From Candidatus Tyrphobacter aquilonaris (GTDB lineage: Bacteria; Vulcanimicrobiota; Vulcanimicrobiia; Vulcanimicrobiales; Vulcanimicrobiaceae), in contig PKZD01000038.1 of assembly GCA_003133745.1 (NCBI GenBank), positions 17,865-75,625 of the forward strand: DNA of 57,761 bases. Reading direction: 5' to 3'. This document shows, one piece after another, positions 1 through 7,468 of this stretch. The notes beneath the pieces are model-generated. The model was not told where the DNA came from. It was given only the letters and a program-made list of their open reading frames with translations, and made no database searches. Position numbers and translations under genes: made by a program. Within the stretch, counting starts at the first letter, position 1, and each line of letters opens with the position of its first letter.

Positions 1-698
1 CGCTCGGCGATCTGCGGCAGGTCGCCGCCGACCATGGCTCGAGCGATCTCGTCGATGCTCGTCTCTTTCGTCGCCATGGCGGCGACGATTTTGCCGTGTC
101 GCATCACGGTGACGCGCGCGCTGTAGGAAACGACCTCCTGCAGCTTGTGCGTGACGATCAGGACCGCGGTTCCGCGTTGCGCAAGCGCGACGACGGTCGC
201 AAAAAACGCATCGATCTCCGCGGGTGCGAGCGCGGCGGTCGGCTCGTCGAGGAGGAGCACCGCGGGCTCGCGTTCGAGTTCGCGGAGCAACTCGACGCGC
301 TGCTGGATGCCGATGGGCAACTCGTCGACGAAGGCGTCGGGCTCGATCGCAAGATTGTTCGCCGATGCGAGCTCGCGCACGCGCTTGCGTGCCGCGCCGG
401 CGTCGATGCGCAAACCGTCACGCGGCTCGCGCCCAAGCAGAACGTTCTGCCAGACGCGCAAACGCCCGACCAACTCGAAATGCTGATGGACCAGGCCGAC
501 GCTGCCGTGTGCCTCGACCGTTCCCGCATCGGGGCGCAGCTCGCCGAATGCGATCGCCGCGAGCGTCGACTTTCCGGCGCCGTTCTCGCCGACGAGGGCG
601 TGAATCTCGCCCGCGTACAAATCGAGATCGACGCCGTCGACCGCGACGACGCCGGGAAACGTCTTGCGAATGCCTCGTAACTGCAGCGCGGGCGTCAT
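1..698 (-). CDS. ABC transporter ATPase, nucleoside/BMP type, cut by the window edge
   Basis: This is the N-terminal 232 codons of an ABC ATPase; the C-terminus lies beyond base 1. Translation from the ATG at 698 shows Walker A GENGAGKST at residues 37-45, a signature-like segment LPIGIQQRVELL and Walker B LLLDEPTAAL followed by the H-loop region IVTHK. The ATG overlaps the stop of the upstream substrate-binding lipoprotein (ATGA, 695-698), so the two are translationally coupled. ATPases next to BMP-family lipoproteins (NupA/YufO type, two fused ATPase halves) usually energise purine nucleoside import at the inner membrane, with two permease genes following; those would lie to the left of this window. 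The substrate is inferred from the neighbour only. Confidence 0.88.
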   Translation of the reverse strand, partial: MTPALQLRGIRKTFPGVVAVDGVDLDLYAGEIHALVGENGAGKSTLAAIAFGELRPDAGTVEAHGSVGLVHQHFELVGRLRVWQNVLLGREPRDGLRIDAGAARKRVRELASANNLAIEPDAFVDELPIGIQQRVELLRELEREPAVLLLDEPTAALAPAEIDAFFATVVALAQRGTAVLIVTHKLQEVVSYSARVTVMRHGKIVAAMATKETSIDEIARAMVGGDLPQIAE

Positions 699-1717
699 GG
701 CACCGGCACCGGTCTGAACGCGGCCTCACCGGGGCGCGTGTTCGGCGGCGAGATGCGCCCGTCTTCGATGGCTTGTTCGATCCTCGCCAAGCGCGCTAAT
801 CGCGACGGGCCGATCTGATCGCGCGTGTAGCGGAAATCCGTCAAGCCGATCGCGTGCTGCTTGAGCCCGAGCACGAGGTGTCCGCTGAGCGGATGCCCTT
901 CTTGTATTGCCTTGGCAACGTCGAAGACGGCGACGTCGACCTTCTTGACCATCGAGGTAAGGATCTTTCCGGGTGCCTTGCCGTCTTGATCGGAGTCGAC
1001 GCCAATCACGTAATCACCCGTGCGCGTCTTCACGGCATCGATCGAACCGAGCGTCGCCTTTCCGGCCGCGGAGTAGACGATGTCGGCGCCGCCATCGAAG
1101 AGAAGCTGCGTCAGCTCCTTTCCGGCGGCGACGTCGTCGAAGCTGCCGACGTACTTCACATCGACGCGCGTGCTCGGATCGATTTCGCGCGCGCCCGCAA
1201 CGAAACCGGCTTCGAACTTTTCGAGCAACGGGATGTCTTGGCCGCCGAGAAAGGCGATGTGGTGCGTCCGGCTCATCATCGCGGCGAGCGCTCCCGCGAG
1301 AAACGAGCCGTCTTCTTCCTTAAAGGTTACGGAAACGACGTTGGGGTCGGGAACGACGGCGTCGATGATCGCGTAGTGCTGCGTGGGATTCGCTCGCGCG
1401 ACCTCGTCGAGATCGCCGCTCATGAGGAAGCCGATCGCGTAGATCATCTCGAAGTGCAGATTCGAAAGGGCGCTCAGGTTCGGCTGGTAGTCGGGCGCCG
1501 AGCGCGATTGCAGCACCTGAATGTACGCGCCAAGTTGCGCCTGCGACGCCAGCAGCCCGCGATAGGCGGAGTCGTTGAAGGACTGGTCGCCTAGCCCGCC
1601 CACGTCGGTGACCATCCCGAGCGTTAACTGCCCCGGCTGCGGACCTCGATGGTGCATCGCGCAGCCGGCGAGGACGAACATCCCCGCGAGCGCTACAATT
1701 GCCGCCCGCCACTTCAT
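695..1717 (-). CDS. BMP-family substrate-binding lipoprotein (nucleoside-type ABC uptake)
   Basis: A 340-residue protein. The start MKWRAAIVALAG is chosen because it opens a lipoprotein signal peptide ending in the lipobox LAGC. An open frame continues upstream but has no signal-like character. After the lipobox it reads LGMVTDVGGLGDQSFND, the opening strand and ligand loop characteristic of the BMP/Med family (PF02608). These periplasmic lipoproteins bind nucleosides and hand them to an ABC importer. Its stop overlaps the ATPase start by 4 bp, giving the usual BMP-ATPase-permease order. Family assignment is secure; ligand is inferred. Confidence 0.88.
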   Translation of the reverse strand: MKWRAAIVALAGMFVLAGCAMHHRGPQPGQLTLGMVTDVGGLGDQSFNDSAYRGLLASQAQLGAYIQVLQSRSAPDYQPNLSALSNLHFEMIYAIGFLMSGDLDEVARANPTQHYAIIDAVVPDPNVVSVTFKEEDGSFLAGALAAMMSRTHHIAFLGGQDIPLLEKFEAGFVAGAREIDPSTRVDVKYVGSFDDVAAGKELTQLLFDGGADIVYSAAGKATLGSIDAVKTRTGDYVIGVDSDQDGKAPGKILTSMVKKVDVAVFDVAKAIQEGHPLSGHLVLGLKQHAIGLTDFRYTRDQIGPSRLARLARIEQAIEDGRISPPNTRPGEAAFRPVPVP

Positions 1718-1749
1718 CTGCGCGAAGTACGTCCGGGACCTCCCCGATG

Positions 1750-1772
1750 CCTTCGTAGGGGAATCCCGAAGG
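1750..1772. promoter_or_regulatory. Small dyad between divergent genes
   Basis: The 73-bp gap between the divergent lipoprotein and DUF5069 genes contains CCTTCG (1750-1755) and its reverse complement CGAAGG (1767-1772), separated by 11 bp. It could be an operator or 5'-UTR hairpin for either gene. Only six base pairs are perfect, so support is weak. Confidence 0.2.
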
Positions 1773-1790
1773 GGCGGGTAAGCGCGGCGC

Positions 1791-2267
1791 ATGGTACGCG
1801 ACCTGCGGAAGGGACCTCCGCGCCGCTGGAACGAGTCGCTTGGGCAGATTCGCTGGCTACCGAGGCTGATCGACAAGACGCGCGCGGCGCTTGCGGGACG
1901 GCTCGGCGATTATTTCTTCGGGCAGAGCCCGTTGGACCGCGAGTTGCTTCGCGCGCTGGGTATTGCGCATCGAGAGTTCGCGCGCATCGTCCGCGACGCA
2001 CCCGGCGATGCGGACGTGCTCGCGGCGCTTCAGGCGCGCTCCCCCGAAGGCGTGCGCGCGGCGCGAGCCTGGAGTGAAGCCCTGCCGCGCCGGCGCGGAC
2101 TCTTTCTCTTCGCGATCGATCTCGACGACGGATACCTCCCGGGTTGGTGGCGATGGCTCGGCGCGCCGACGCGCTGGTCCTCAGGGTTTCTCACGCGGGC
2201 GATCAAGCGCATCTGGCCCTCACGTGCCGTCGACGGATTGCGTCTCGAAGGCGAGGAGGAGCGATGA
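1791..2267 (+). CDS. DUF5069 domain-containing protein
   Basis: A 158-residue soluble protein beginning MVRDLRKGPPRRWNE and containing LPRLIDKTRAALAG and GDYFFGQSPLDRELL. This pattern is typical of DUF5069, a short family of unknown function common in Verrucomicrobia and several candidate phyla. Its stop overlaps the arginase ATG (ATGA, 2264-2267), so it is the first gene of a tightly coupled plus-strand run with arginase, a glutaredoxin-like protein and DUF4870. No signal peptide or membrane segment is seen. No function can be given. Confidence 0.75.
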   Translation: MVRDLRKGPPRRWNESLGQIRWLPRLIDKTRAALAGRLGDYFFGQSPLDRELLRALGIAHREFARIVRDAPGDADVLAALQARSPEGVRAARAWSEALPRRRGLFLFAIDLDDGYLPGWWRWLGAPTRWSSGFLTRAIKRIWPSRAVDGLRLEGEEER

Positions 2268-3130
2268 AACGCGTCGACATCATCGGCGTTCCGATGGATC
2301 TGGGCGCGAGCCGTCGCGGCGTCGACATGGGACCATCGGCGGTGCGCTACGCGCGGCTGCACGAACGGCTGCAGGCGCTCGGCATTCAAGAAGTCGTCGA
2401 TCACGGCAACCTCTACGTTCCCATCCGCGAGGCGGCCGAGAGCGCCGATCAGCAGGTGCGCTACTACGACGTCATCGAGGAAGTCTGCGGGCGCCTGAGC
2501 GGCGTCGTCGAGCGCGTCGCGCGCGACGGCGGCATGCCGATCGTGCTCGGCGGAGACCACTCGATCGCCATCGGAACGCTCGCGGGTTTGCGGCGCGCCT
2601 ACGCTCAGGCTGCGGGATTGATCTGGATCGACGCGCACGCGGACATCAACAGCCCCGACAGCTCGCGGACCGGAAACGTGCACGGCATGCCGCTCTGGTT
2701 TGCGCTCGAGCGCGGCGATGCGGTCGCCGAGCAGACCGTCTTAATCGGCTTGCGAGACGTCGACGCGGCGGAGAAGCGGATTCTGCGCGAGCGAGGCGTG
2801 CGCGCCTTCTCGATGACGGACGTCGATAAGCTCGGCATGGCGCGCGTCGTCGAAGAGGCGCTGCGCATCGCCGGTGCGGACCGGCGTCCGCTGCACGTCT
2901 CGTTCGATCTCGACGGGATCGATCCAAGTGAGGCGCCCGGAACCGGAACGCCGGTCAAGGGTGGACTGAGTTATCGGGAGGCGCATCTCGCGATGGAGAT
3001 GCTCGCGGAATCGGGAAGGCTGGGATCGATCGAGATGGTCGAGATCAATCCGATCCTCGACCGTTCCAATCAAACTGCGTTGCTGGCCGTCGGGCTCATC
3101 TGCTCCGGCTTGGGGAAATCAATTCTGTGA
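2264..3130 (+). CDS. rocF: Arginase
   Basis: A 288-residue member of the ureohydrolase superfamily that hydrolyses arginine to ornithine and urea with a binuclear manganese centre. The N-terminus [19 protein letters not shown] is typical of RocF-type arginases rather than agmatinases. Metal-binding motifs are all present: GGDHS, DAHAD and SFDLDGIDP. The ATG at 2264 overlaps the DUF5069 stop and matches the usual start of the family. The stop overlaps the GTG start of the next gene (GTGA, 3127-3130). Formimidoylglutamase is a less likely alternative. Confidence 0.92.
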   Translation: MKRVDIIGVPMDLGASRRGVDMGPSAVRYARLHERLQALGIQEVVDHGNLYVPIREAAESADQQVRYYDVIEEVCGRLSGVVERVARDGGMPIVLGGDHSIAIGTLAGLRRAYAQAAGLIWIDAHADINSPDSSRTGNVHGMPLWFALERGDAVAEQTVLIGLRDVDAAEKRILRERGVRAFSMTDVDKLGMARVVEEALRIAGADRRPLHVSFDLDGIDPSEAPGTGTPVKGGLSYREAHLAMEMLAESGRLGSIEMVEINPILDRSNQTALLAVGLICSGLGKSIL

Positions 3131-3375
3131 AAGAGACGAACATCACGCTCTATCAAGCGGAATGGTGTCCGTATTGTGCGCGCGTACGCGAGGCGATGAC
3201 GGACTTGCTCTTGGACTACAAGATCGTGAACGTGCCGCGCGCGCACTCCGAACGCACGCTGCTCACGGAGCTGTTCGGCAAGACCGGGATTCCGTCGATG
3301 ATCGACGGCGACGTAAAGATTGCCGACGACGACGACGCGATCATCAAGCATCTCAAGGGGAGGTACGGCAAGTGA
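3127..3375 (+). CDS. Glutaredoxin-like protein
   Basis: An 82-residue thioredoxin-fold protein with the redox motif EWCPYCARV near residue 14 and the cis-proline segment GIPSM, as in glutaredoxins and mycoredoxins. The GTG start overlaps the arginase stop. It probably reduces protein or low-molecular-weight disulphides in the cytoplasm. It could be a glutaredoxin or a mycoredoxin-type enzyme; the sequence does not decide which thiol it uses. Confidence 0.85.
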   Translation: MKETNITLYQAEWCPYCARVREAMTDLLLDYKIVNVPRAHSERTLLTELFGKTGIPSMIDGDVKIADDDDAIIKHLKGRYGK

Positions 3376-3809
3376 ACGAGACGATTTCCAGTTACGAACG
3401 CAACTGGGCGATGTGCTCGCACCTTCTCGGGCTGCTCATCTTCACGCACATCCCGTTCGCGAACGTCATCGGACCGCTCGTGCTCTACATCCAGGTTCGC
3501 GGCGAGAAGATGCCGTTCGCGACCGAACACGCGAAGGCGGCGTTGGACTTCCAGATCACCTTTTCGCTCGCGATGATCGTCTGGTTCATCGTGGGATTCG
3601 CGATCGTCGGGGCCGGCGTCGCGGCGCTCGCGGTCAACGGCGATCGCGATCCGGGGCCGCCGCTCGCTCTCATCGCCGGACTCTTCGTACTCGTCAGCTT
3701 GCTGCTGCTCGGCGTGCTCGCGAACGTCGTCTGCTGCATTCTCGGGGCGATCGCCGCGTCGGGCGGCCACCGCTTTCGCTACCCTCTCGCGATCCCGTTC
3801 GTGCGTTAG
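3372..3809 (+). CDS. DUF4870 small membrane protein
   Basis: A 145-residue integral membrane protein starting with GTG (overlapping the previous TGA at 3373-3375). The opening ERNWAMCSHLLGLL is followed by a GPLVLYI segment, then the EHAKAALDFQITFSL motif and two further hydrophobic helices. This is the standard DUF4870 pattern (about 110-150 residues, three to four membrane segments). Function is unknown for the family. Confidence 0.82.
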   Translation: MNETISSYERNWAMCSHLLGLLIFTHIPFANVIGPLVLYIQVRGEKMPFATEHAKAALDFQITFSLAMIVWFIVGFAIVGAGVAALAVNGDRDPGPPLALIAGLFVLVSLLLLGVLANVVCCILGAIAASGGHRFRYPLAIPFVR

Positions 3810-3877
3810 AGATTGAGTTTCGACAGGACCTGGTCGGGGAAAAAGAGCGGAGAAGCGCTAGCTCCCGGGAGGTCACC

Positions 3878-4873
3878 GTGCTCAGACAGATCGCGCACAT
3901 CGCCTTGTACGTCGCATTCGGAAGCCTCGTGGCCGCGTGCAGCAGCAGCGGCGGCAGCGCTCCCAATCCTCCGAATCCAGGCCCCGTCCTCTCCGCGACG
4001 TTCACATCGGGGATCACGACGAACGCGTCCCTGTACGATGCCGTGAGCGGGCCCGACGGACGTATCTGGTTCACGGAGTTCTCGGCGGACAATCTCGCGG
4101 CCGTCACGACGAGCGGCACCGTGACGGAGTATCCAACCGGAGCGCTCACGCAACCCAACGGCATCGCAGTCGGGCCCGACGGCAACCTCTGGACCGGTGG
4201 CTTCGGGGCGAGCATCGAGAAGGTGACGACCTCCGGTAGCGTGACGACCTACGCGGTCGCCGGAGCGCACGTCGGGGACATCGTCTCCGGTCCCGGCGGA
4301 CTGCTCTGGTTCACGGATTACGGGAACAAGGAAATCGGCACGATCAGCACCACTGGAACGGTGCACGAGTATGTGTTGCCCGGCGGCTCGGATCCAAGCG
4401 GCATCGCCGTCGGCGCCGACGGCAATCTGTGGGTGACCGATTCCGGCAACAACGCGATCCTCAAGGTTTCACCGGCGGGATCGGTCCTCGCCTCGTATCC
4501 CAGCACGGTCTCCACCGGTGAGTCCCTGGAGTACATCGTCGCGGCGCCCGACGGCAACCTCTACTTCACGGTGTACGAAGACAACGCGTCCACGAACGAC
4601 GTCGTCGGACGCATCACGACCGGTGGAACGGTCACGAAGGCTGGAATGATCGCACCGCTCAGCTACCCCAACCGCATCATCGTCGGCAAAGACGGGAACC
4701 TCTACTTCACGGAGTACGCGACGGCGAAACTCGGCAAGGTCACGCTTGCGACGGGAACCGTCTCCGAATCATCGCCTGGAATCGCTTCCTACGGCAACTC
4801 CGCGATCGCCGCCGGATCCGATGGGCGCTTATGGGTTGGCGGAACGCAGACGATCTGGGCGCTATCCTACTAA
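3878..4873 (+). CDS. Beta-propeller lipoprotein, Vgb/NHL-like
   Basis: A 331-residue predicted lipoprotein. The GTG at 3878 is preceded by GGGAGGT and opens a signal peptide ending in the lipobox LVAAC, followed by a Ser/Gly/Pro linker. The rest is about seven repeats of roughly 42 residues with the core G-x-DGNLWFT (examples GPDGRIWFTEF, GADGNLWVTDSG, GKDGNLYFTEYA). The repeats resemble virginiamycin B lyase (Vgb) and NHL/SMP-30 propellers. Vgb lyase activity should not be assumed, because most such lipoproteins are uncharacterised surface propellers. Its TAA shares the 4 bases CTAA (4870-4873) with the stop of the opposing MT-A70 remnant. Confidence 0.82.
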   Translation: MLRQIAHIALYVAFGSLVAACSSSGGSAPNPPNPGPVLSATFTSGITTNASLYDAVSGPDGRIWFTEFSADNLAAVTTSGTVTEYPTGALTQPNGIAVGPDGNLWTGGFGASIEKVTTSGSVTTYAVAGAHVGDIVSGPGGLLWFTDYGNKEIGTISTTGTVHEYVLPGGSDPSGIAVGADGNLWVTDSGNNAILKVSPAGSVLASYPSTVSTGESLEYIVAAPDGNLYFTVYEDNASTNDVVGRITTGGTVTKAGMIAPLSYPNRIIVGKDGNLYFTEYATAKLGKVTLATGTVSESSPGIASYGNSAIAAGSDGRLWVGGTQTIWALSY

Positions 4874-5010
4874 TCGGCTTCAGCGCCCCAGGCGTCCCAG
4901 CCGGTGACGCGCGAGCGAGCGAACAGTTCGACGCGTGACCGTTTCCCGCAGAGCGCTTCGATGCGCTTTCGAAAAATCGCCGGTTTTTCGCTGTGCGCGG
5001 CGCGCGGATC
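4870..5010 (-). pseudogene. C-terminal remnant of a second MT-A70 adenine methyltransferase
   Basis: Just downstream of the nuclease gene, the minus strand encodes about 46 residues up to a TAG at 4870: DPRAAHSEKPAIFRKRIEAL, then LFARSRVTGWDAWGAEAD. These match the C-terminus of the complete methyltransferase at 5964-6629 (HPRASHSEKPAVFRKRIEQL and LFARSSATGWDNWGAEAG), but with many DNA and protein differences, so it is not a recent exact copy. There is no start codon or catalytic DPPW, so it is a broken gene. Its stop interlocks with the lipoprotein stop like the other convergent genes here, which suggests it is the original resident of this junction. Confidence 0.82.
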
Positions 5011-5031
5011 AGAACGCGCGTCCGCTCACGA

Positions 5032-5952
5032 CTAAAACAGCCACGGTAGTTCCTCGCGGCTCGCAGGATCACCATGAATTTCACCATCGATACACCAGAT
5101 GGAACCGATGTTGATTTCGCGTAGGAAGGACACCATTTCTTGCGGCACGACGACGCCGAACATCCCGTAGAGCCGAACGTCATGCTCGAACCCAGCCGTC
5201 TTCCGGTGTAGGAACCGATAGTGATAGAGCTGGGCTATGGCGCCCCGTATCTGCCGAATCAAGTCATCCTCAACGCTCTTCATCTCGAAGATGGCTCCAA
5301 AGCCATTGGTGCGGACCAACGCATCTGCGTACTTCGTGCGCGTACAGCTAAGCCCGGCAGCTTGCGCCTTTCTCTTCACTGCGACGACGAGGGCATGGTG
5401 ATTGCGCGTGCGCCGTTCGTTGGCTTGGCGGCGCGCTTCCGGGTCGCTGATGAAGTCGCCTGGGGCAGGTGCGCGAGGCGGCTCCTCCGGTATATCCGTC
5501 TCTGCCGGCGCTGCATCGTGGTCCGCTTCGTCGGATTGCAAGACGGATTCGAAGGCTTCCTCAAGCCGGGAATTAAGCTTGATTGCCTCGGCCTTGATCA
5601 CGTGCTCGTAGTTTTCGGGTACGGTTGTAGCGCCGGCTGGCAATGCGGAAAGTAGAAGCCGCCCACGCTCGGTTATGCGAAGGCGCTGTCTTGGCTGCGT
5701 CCGTTCTTTGTCTAAGCGATCGCTAGAATCGAACCACTCATTGCCATCGTATGATATCTGGAGTCTAACAAAATCTAAGTGAACGATGTTCCTGCCCGCG
5801 TCTCGATTGGACAAGACGTTCCACTGCCCGACGTCTTGGGTAAAGCGTGCCTGAACTCTCTCCCTCAAGGCGGCTGTGGTGAGGGAACCTTCGGCGCTCT
5901 CTGCAAGGGCACGTAGCGCCGGAACATCGGTGTCTCGCTCCGGAATTGCCAC
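5032..5952 (-). CDS. Putative restriction endonuclease, PD-(D/E)xK fold
   Basis: A 306-residue protein, 11 bp downstream of an adenine methyltransferase. Residues 1-105 look like a winged-helix DNA-binding region (LTTAALRERVQARF, ITERGRLLLSAL). Residues 140-180 are a low-complexity acidic/proline linker. The C-terminal part carries a nuclease core: Asp210 in KYADALV, Glu223-x-Lys225 in IFEMKSV, then AIAQLYHYRF, the Gln-bearing helix that often follows ExK in this superfamily. The likely role is restriction of DNA not methylated by its partner. Base composition is visibly less G+C-rich than the neighbours, suggesting transfer. I recognise no named enzyme. A solitary repair nuclease is possible but less likely given the pairing. 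Confidence 0.7.
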   Translation of the reverse strand: MAIPERDTDVPALRALAESAEGSLTTAALRERVQARFTQDVGQWNVLSNRDAGRNIVHLDFVRLQISYDGNEWFDSSDRLDKERTQPRQRLRITERGRLLLSALPAGATTVPENYEHVIKAEAIKLNSRLEEAFESVLQSDEADHDAAPAETDIPEEPPRAPAPGDFISDPEARRQANERRTRNHHALVVAVKRKAQAAGLSCTRTKYADALVRTNGFGAIFEMKSVEDDLIRQIRGAIAQLYHYRFLHRKTAGFEHDVRLYGMFGVVVPQEMVSFLREINIGSIWCIDGEIHGDPASREELPWLF

Positions 5953-5963
5953 GAATCACGATT

Positions 5964-6629
5964 TCATTCGAGGAGCATCCCTGGATCCGCGTCGAGCTTG
6001 CCGGCCTCTGCTCCCCAGTTATCCCAGCCCGTTGCGCTGGATCTCGCAAAAAGCTCGATGCGCGGCCGATCGCCGCAGAGTTGCTCGATGCGCTTTCTAA
6101 ATACCGCCGGCTTTTCGCTATGGCTGGCGCGAGGATGAAGCACCACCTGGGGCTGAGCCAGATCAAGGATTGGGAACGGTCTTCCCGTGGGCTTGGTTGT
6201 GGCGGATAGTAACAGTTCCGTCGTTGGTTTTGTAAATGTGGGCAGAACGCCTTGACCGTTAATGATTGCGCCGCCCCGGTTGATCTTTACCCACACGTAA
6301 GCGATACCACGATAGTGAAGACCCCAGCGTGCTATGAGTTCTATTGCAAAGTCAAGGCGGGGGCATGTAGCCCACAAGAAAACAGCCGCATTCTTGTTCA
6401 AGATGCGTTGTATGTCGATTGCTGCTAGTTCGTCAAGATCCATCAATGGATAGTGCTTCGCGGCGGCAGCATCTTTTATCGGACTGCCATAATAATACCA
6501 GGGCGGATCGACGTAAGCTATATCGTAGGTGCTGGCTGGAAGCGGCGGCAACTCAACGTGCGGCTTGGCGACCGATCGCTTTGCAAGGCGCCGGAGGTGC
6601 ACGATATTCTTTGGCGACAGCGCGGTCAC
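5964..6629 (-). CDS. MT-A70 family DNA adenine methyltransferase
   Basis: A 221-residue protein. The GTG at 6629 (MTALSPKNIVHLRRLAKRS) is the most credible start; the frame stays open upstream through the DUF92 gene, and a TTG at 6635 is possible. The catalytic motif DPPW is at residues 41-44 within YDIAYVDPPWYYYG. KHYPLMDLDEL, AVFLWATCPRLD and the C-terminal HSEKPAVFRKRIEQL segment are typical MT-A70 blocks. It should place N6-methyladenine in DNA using S-adenosylmethionine and protect the host from the adjacent nuclease. No ribosome binding site is obvious. Composition is less G+C-rich than its surroundings. Confidence 0.85.
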   Translation of the reverse strand: MTALSPKNIVHLRRLAKRSVAKPHVELPPLPASTYDIAYVDPPWYYYGSPIKDAAAAKHYPLMDLDELAAIDIQRILNKNAAVFLWATCPRLDFAIELIARWGLHYRGIAYVWVKINRGGAIINGQGVLPTFTKPTTELLLSATTKPTGRPFPILDLAQPQVVLHPRASHSEKPAVFRKRIEQLCGDRPRIELFARSSATGWDNWGAEAGKLDADPGMLLE

Positions 6630-6682
6630 TGGCAACAGAATATGCGACGAGGCCGATTCAGCCCTGCAAATCTGCGCGCGCT

Positions 6683-7468
6683 TTACCAGAGGTCGGGCCA
6701 GTGCGAGGCGACGAGCAGGGCGACGGCAGCGCCGCAGAACGTCGCGAGCAGGTTCACGAGGTCGTTGTCGAACCAGCGCAGACCGCGGAACATCTTCGTC
6801 TGCGTGCCGCAGGAATGGATCTCGGTCTCGCACGGGCGCGCGCATGTCGGGCACCAGTGCAAGGCCTGCGCGCTCGCGCCGAGGATCGAGTCGAAGAGGC
6901 TGCCGGCGACGCCGCCGATTGCGACGGGCCAGAACGGCGCAAGGTGCACGTCGTATGCGACGAGCGCGATGAAGGCAGCGCCCGCGCACTGCGCGATCGT
7001 CCCCGGAAGTGAAATGCCGCCGGAGAGTCCGCTCTGCACCGGCCGAAACGTGAGAATCGAGCGGACGCCGCGCTGCGCGAGCGAGCCGATCTCGCTCGAC
7101 CACGTGTCGGCGGTGGCGGCTGCGATCGCTCCCGCGAATGCGAGCGCCAGCGGCACGTCCGTCGTTCGGCTCAAGGCGATGCACACCCCGGCGACGCCGC
7201 CGTTTGCGAAGACTTGCCAGGCGTCGCGCGGACCCTGCTTTCCAAAATCGATGAGACGGCGCTTACGGCGCGAGCCGAGGCGCGAGAGCAACGACGACGT
7301 GATGAAGAACGCGAGCAGGACCGCGGCCGCCGGCCAGCCGTCGACGCCGAAGGTGACCGTGCCGATCGCAAATGCGGCGAAGGCTCCGCTCGGCGTCAAC
7401 GCACCGAGCGCATACGCGAGCGAGACGATCCCGAGCGAGGCGATGGCTGCGATCTCGATCTGGATCAT
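6683..7468 (-). CDS. DUF92 membrane protein (VTE6-like)
   Basis: A 261-residue integral membrane protein with five to seven hydrophobic helices. The signature AATADTWSSEIG and the GVAGSLFDSILGA segment mark DUF92/TIGR00297, the family of plant VTE6 (phytyl-phosphate kinase). A four-cysteine patch (CPTCARPCETEIHSCG) lies before the last helix. The ATG at 7468 overlaps the stop of the CobA-HemD fusion by 4 bp, making this the last gene of the tetrapyrrole operon. A role in prenyl-phosphate metabolism is plausible from the family but unproven here. Confidence 0.82.
   Translation of the reverse strand: MIQIEIAAIASLGIVSLAYALGALTPSGAFAAFAIGTVTFGVDGWPAAAVLLAFFITSSLLSRLGSRRKRRLIDFGKQGPRDAWQVFANGGVAGVCIALSRTTDVPLALAFAGAIAAATADTWSSEIGSLAQRGVRSILTFRPVQSGLSGGISLPGTIAQCAGAAFIALVAYDVHLAPFWPVAIGGVAGSLFDSILGASAQALHWCPTCARPCETEIHSCGTQTKMFRGLRWFDNDLVNLLATFCGAAVALLVASHWPDLW

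Noticed and set aside
4870-6140. The two MT-A70 C-termini as a recent exact duplication or target-site duplication
   Set aside because: The DNA of the two copies differs at many positions, so they are paralogues or homologues brought together, not a fresh duplication.
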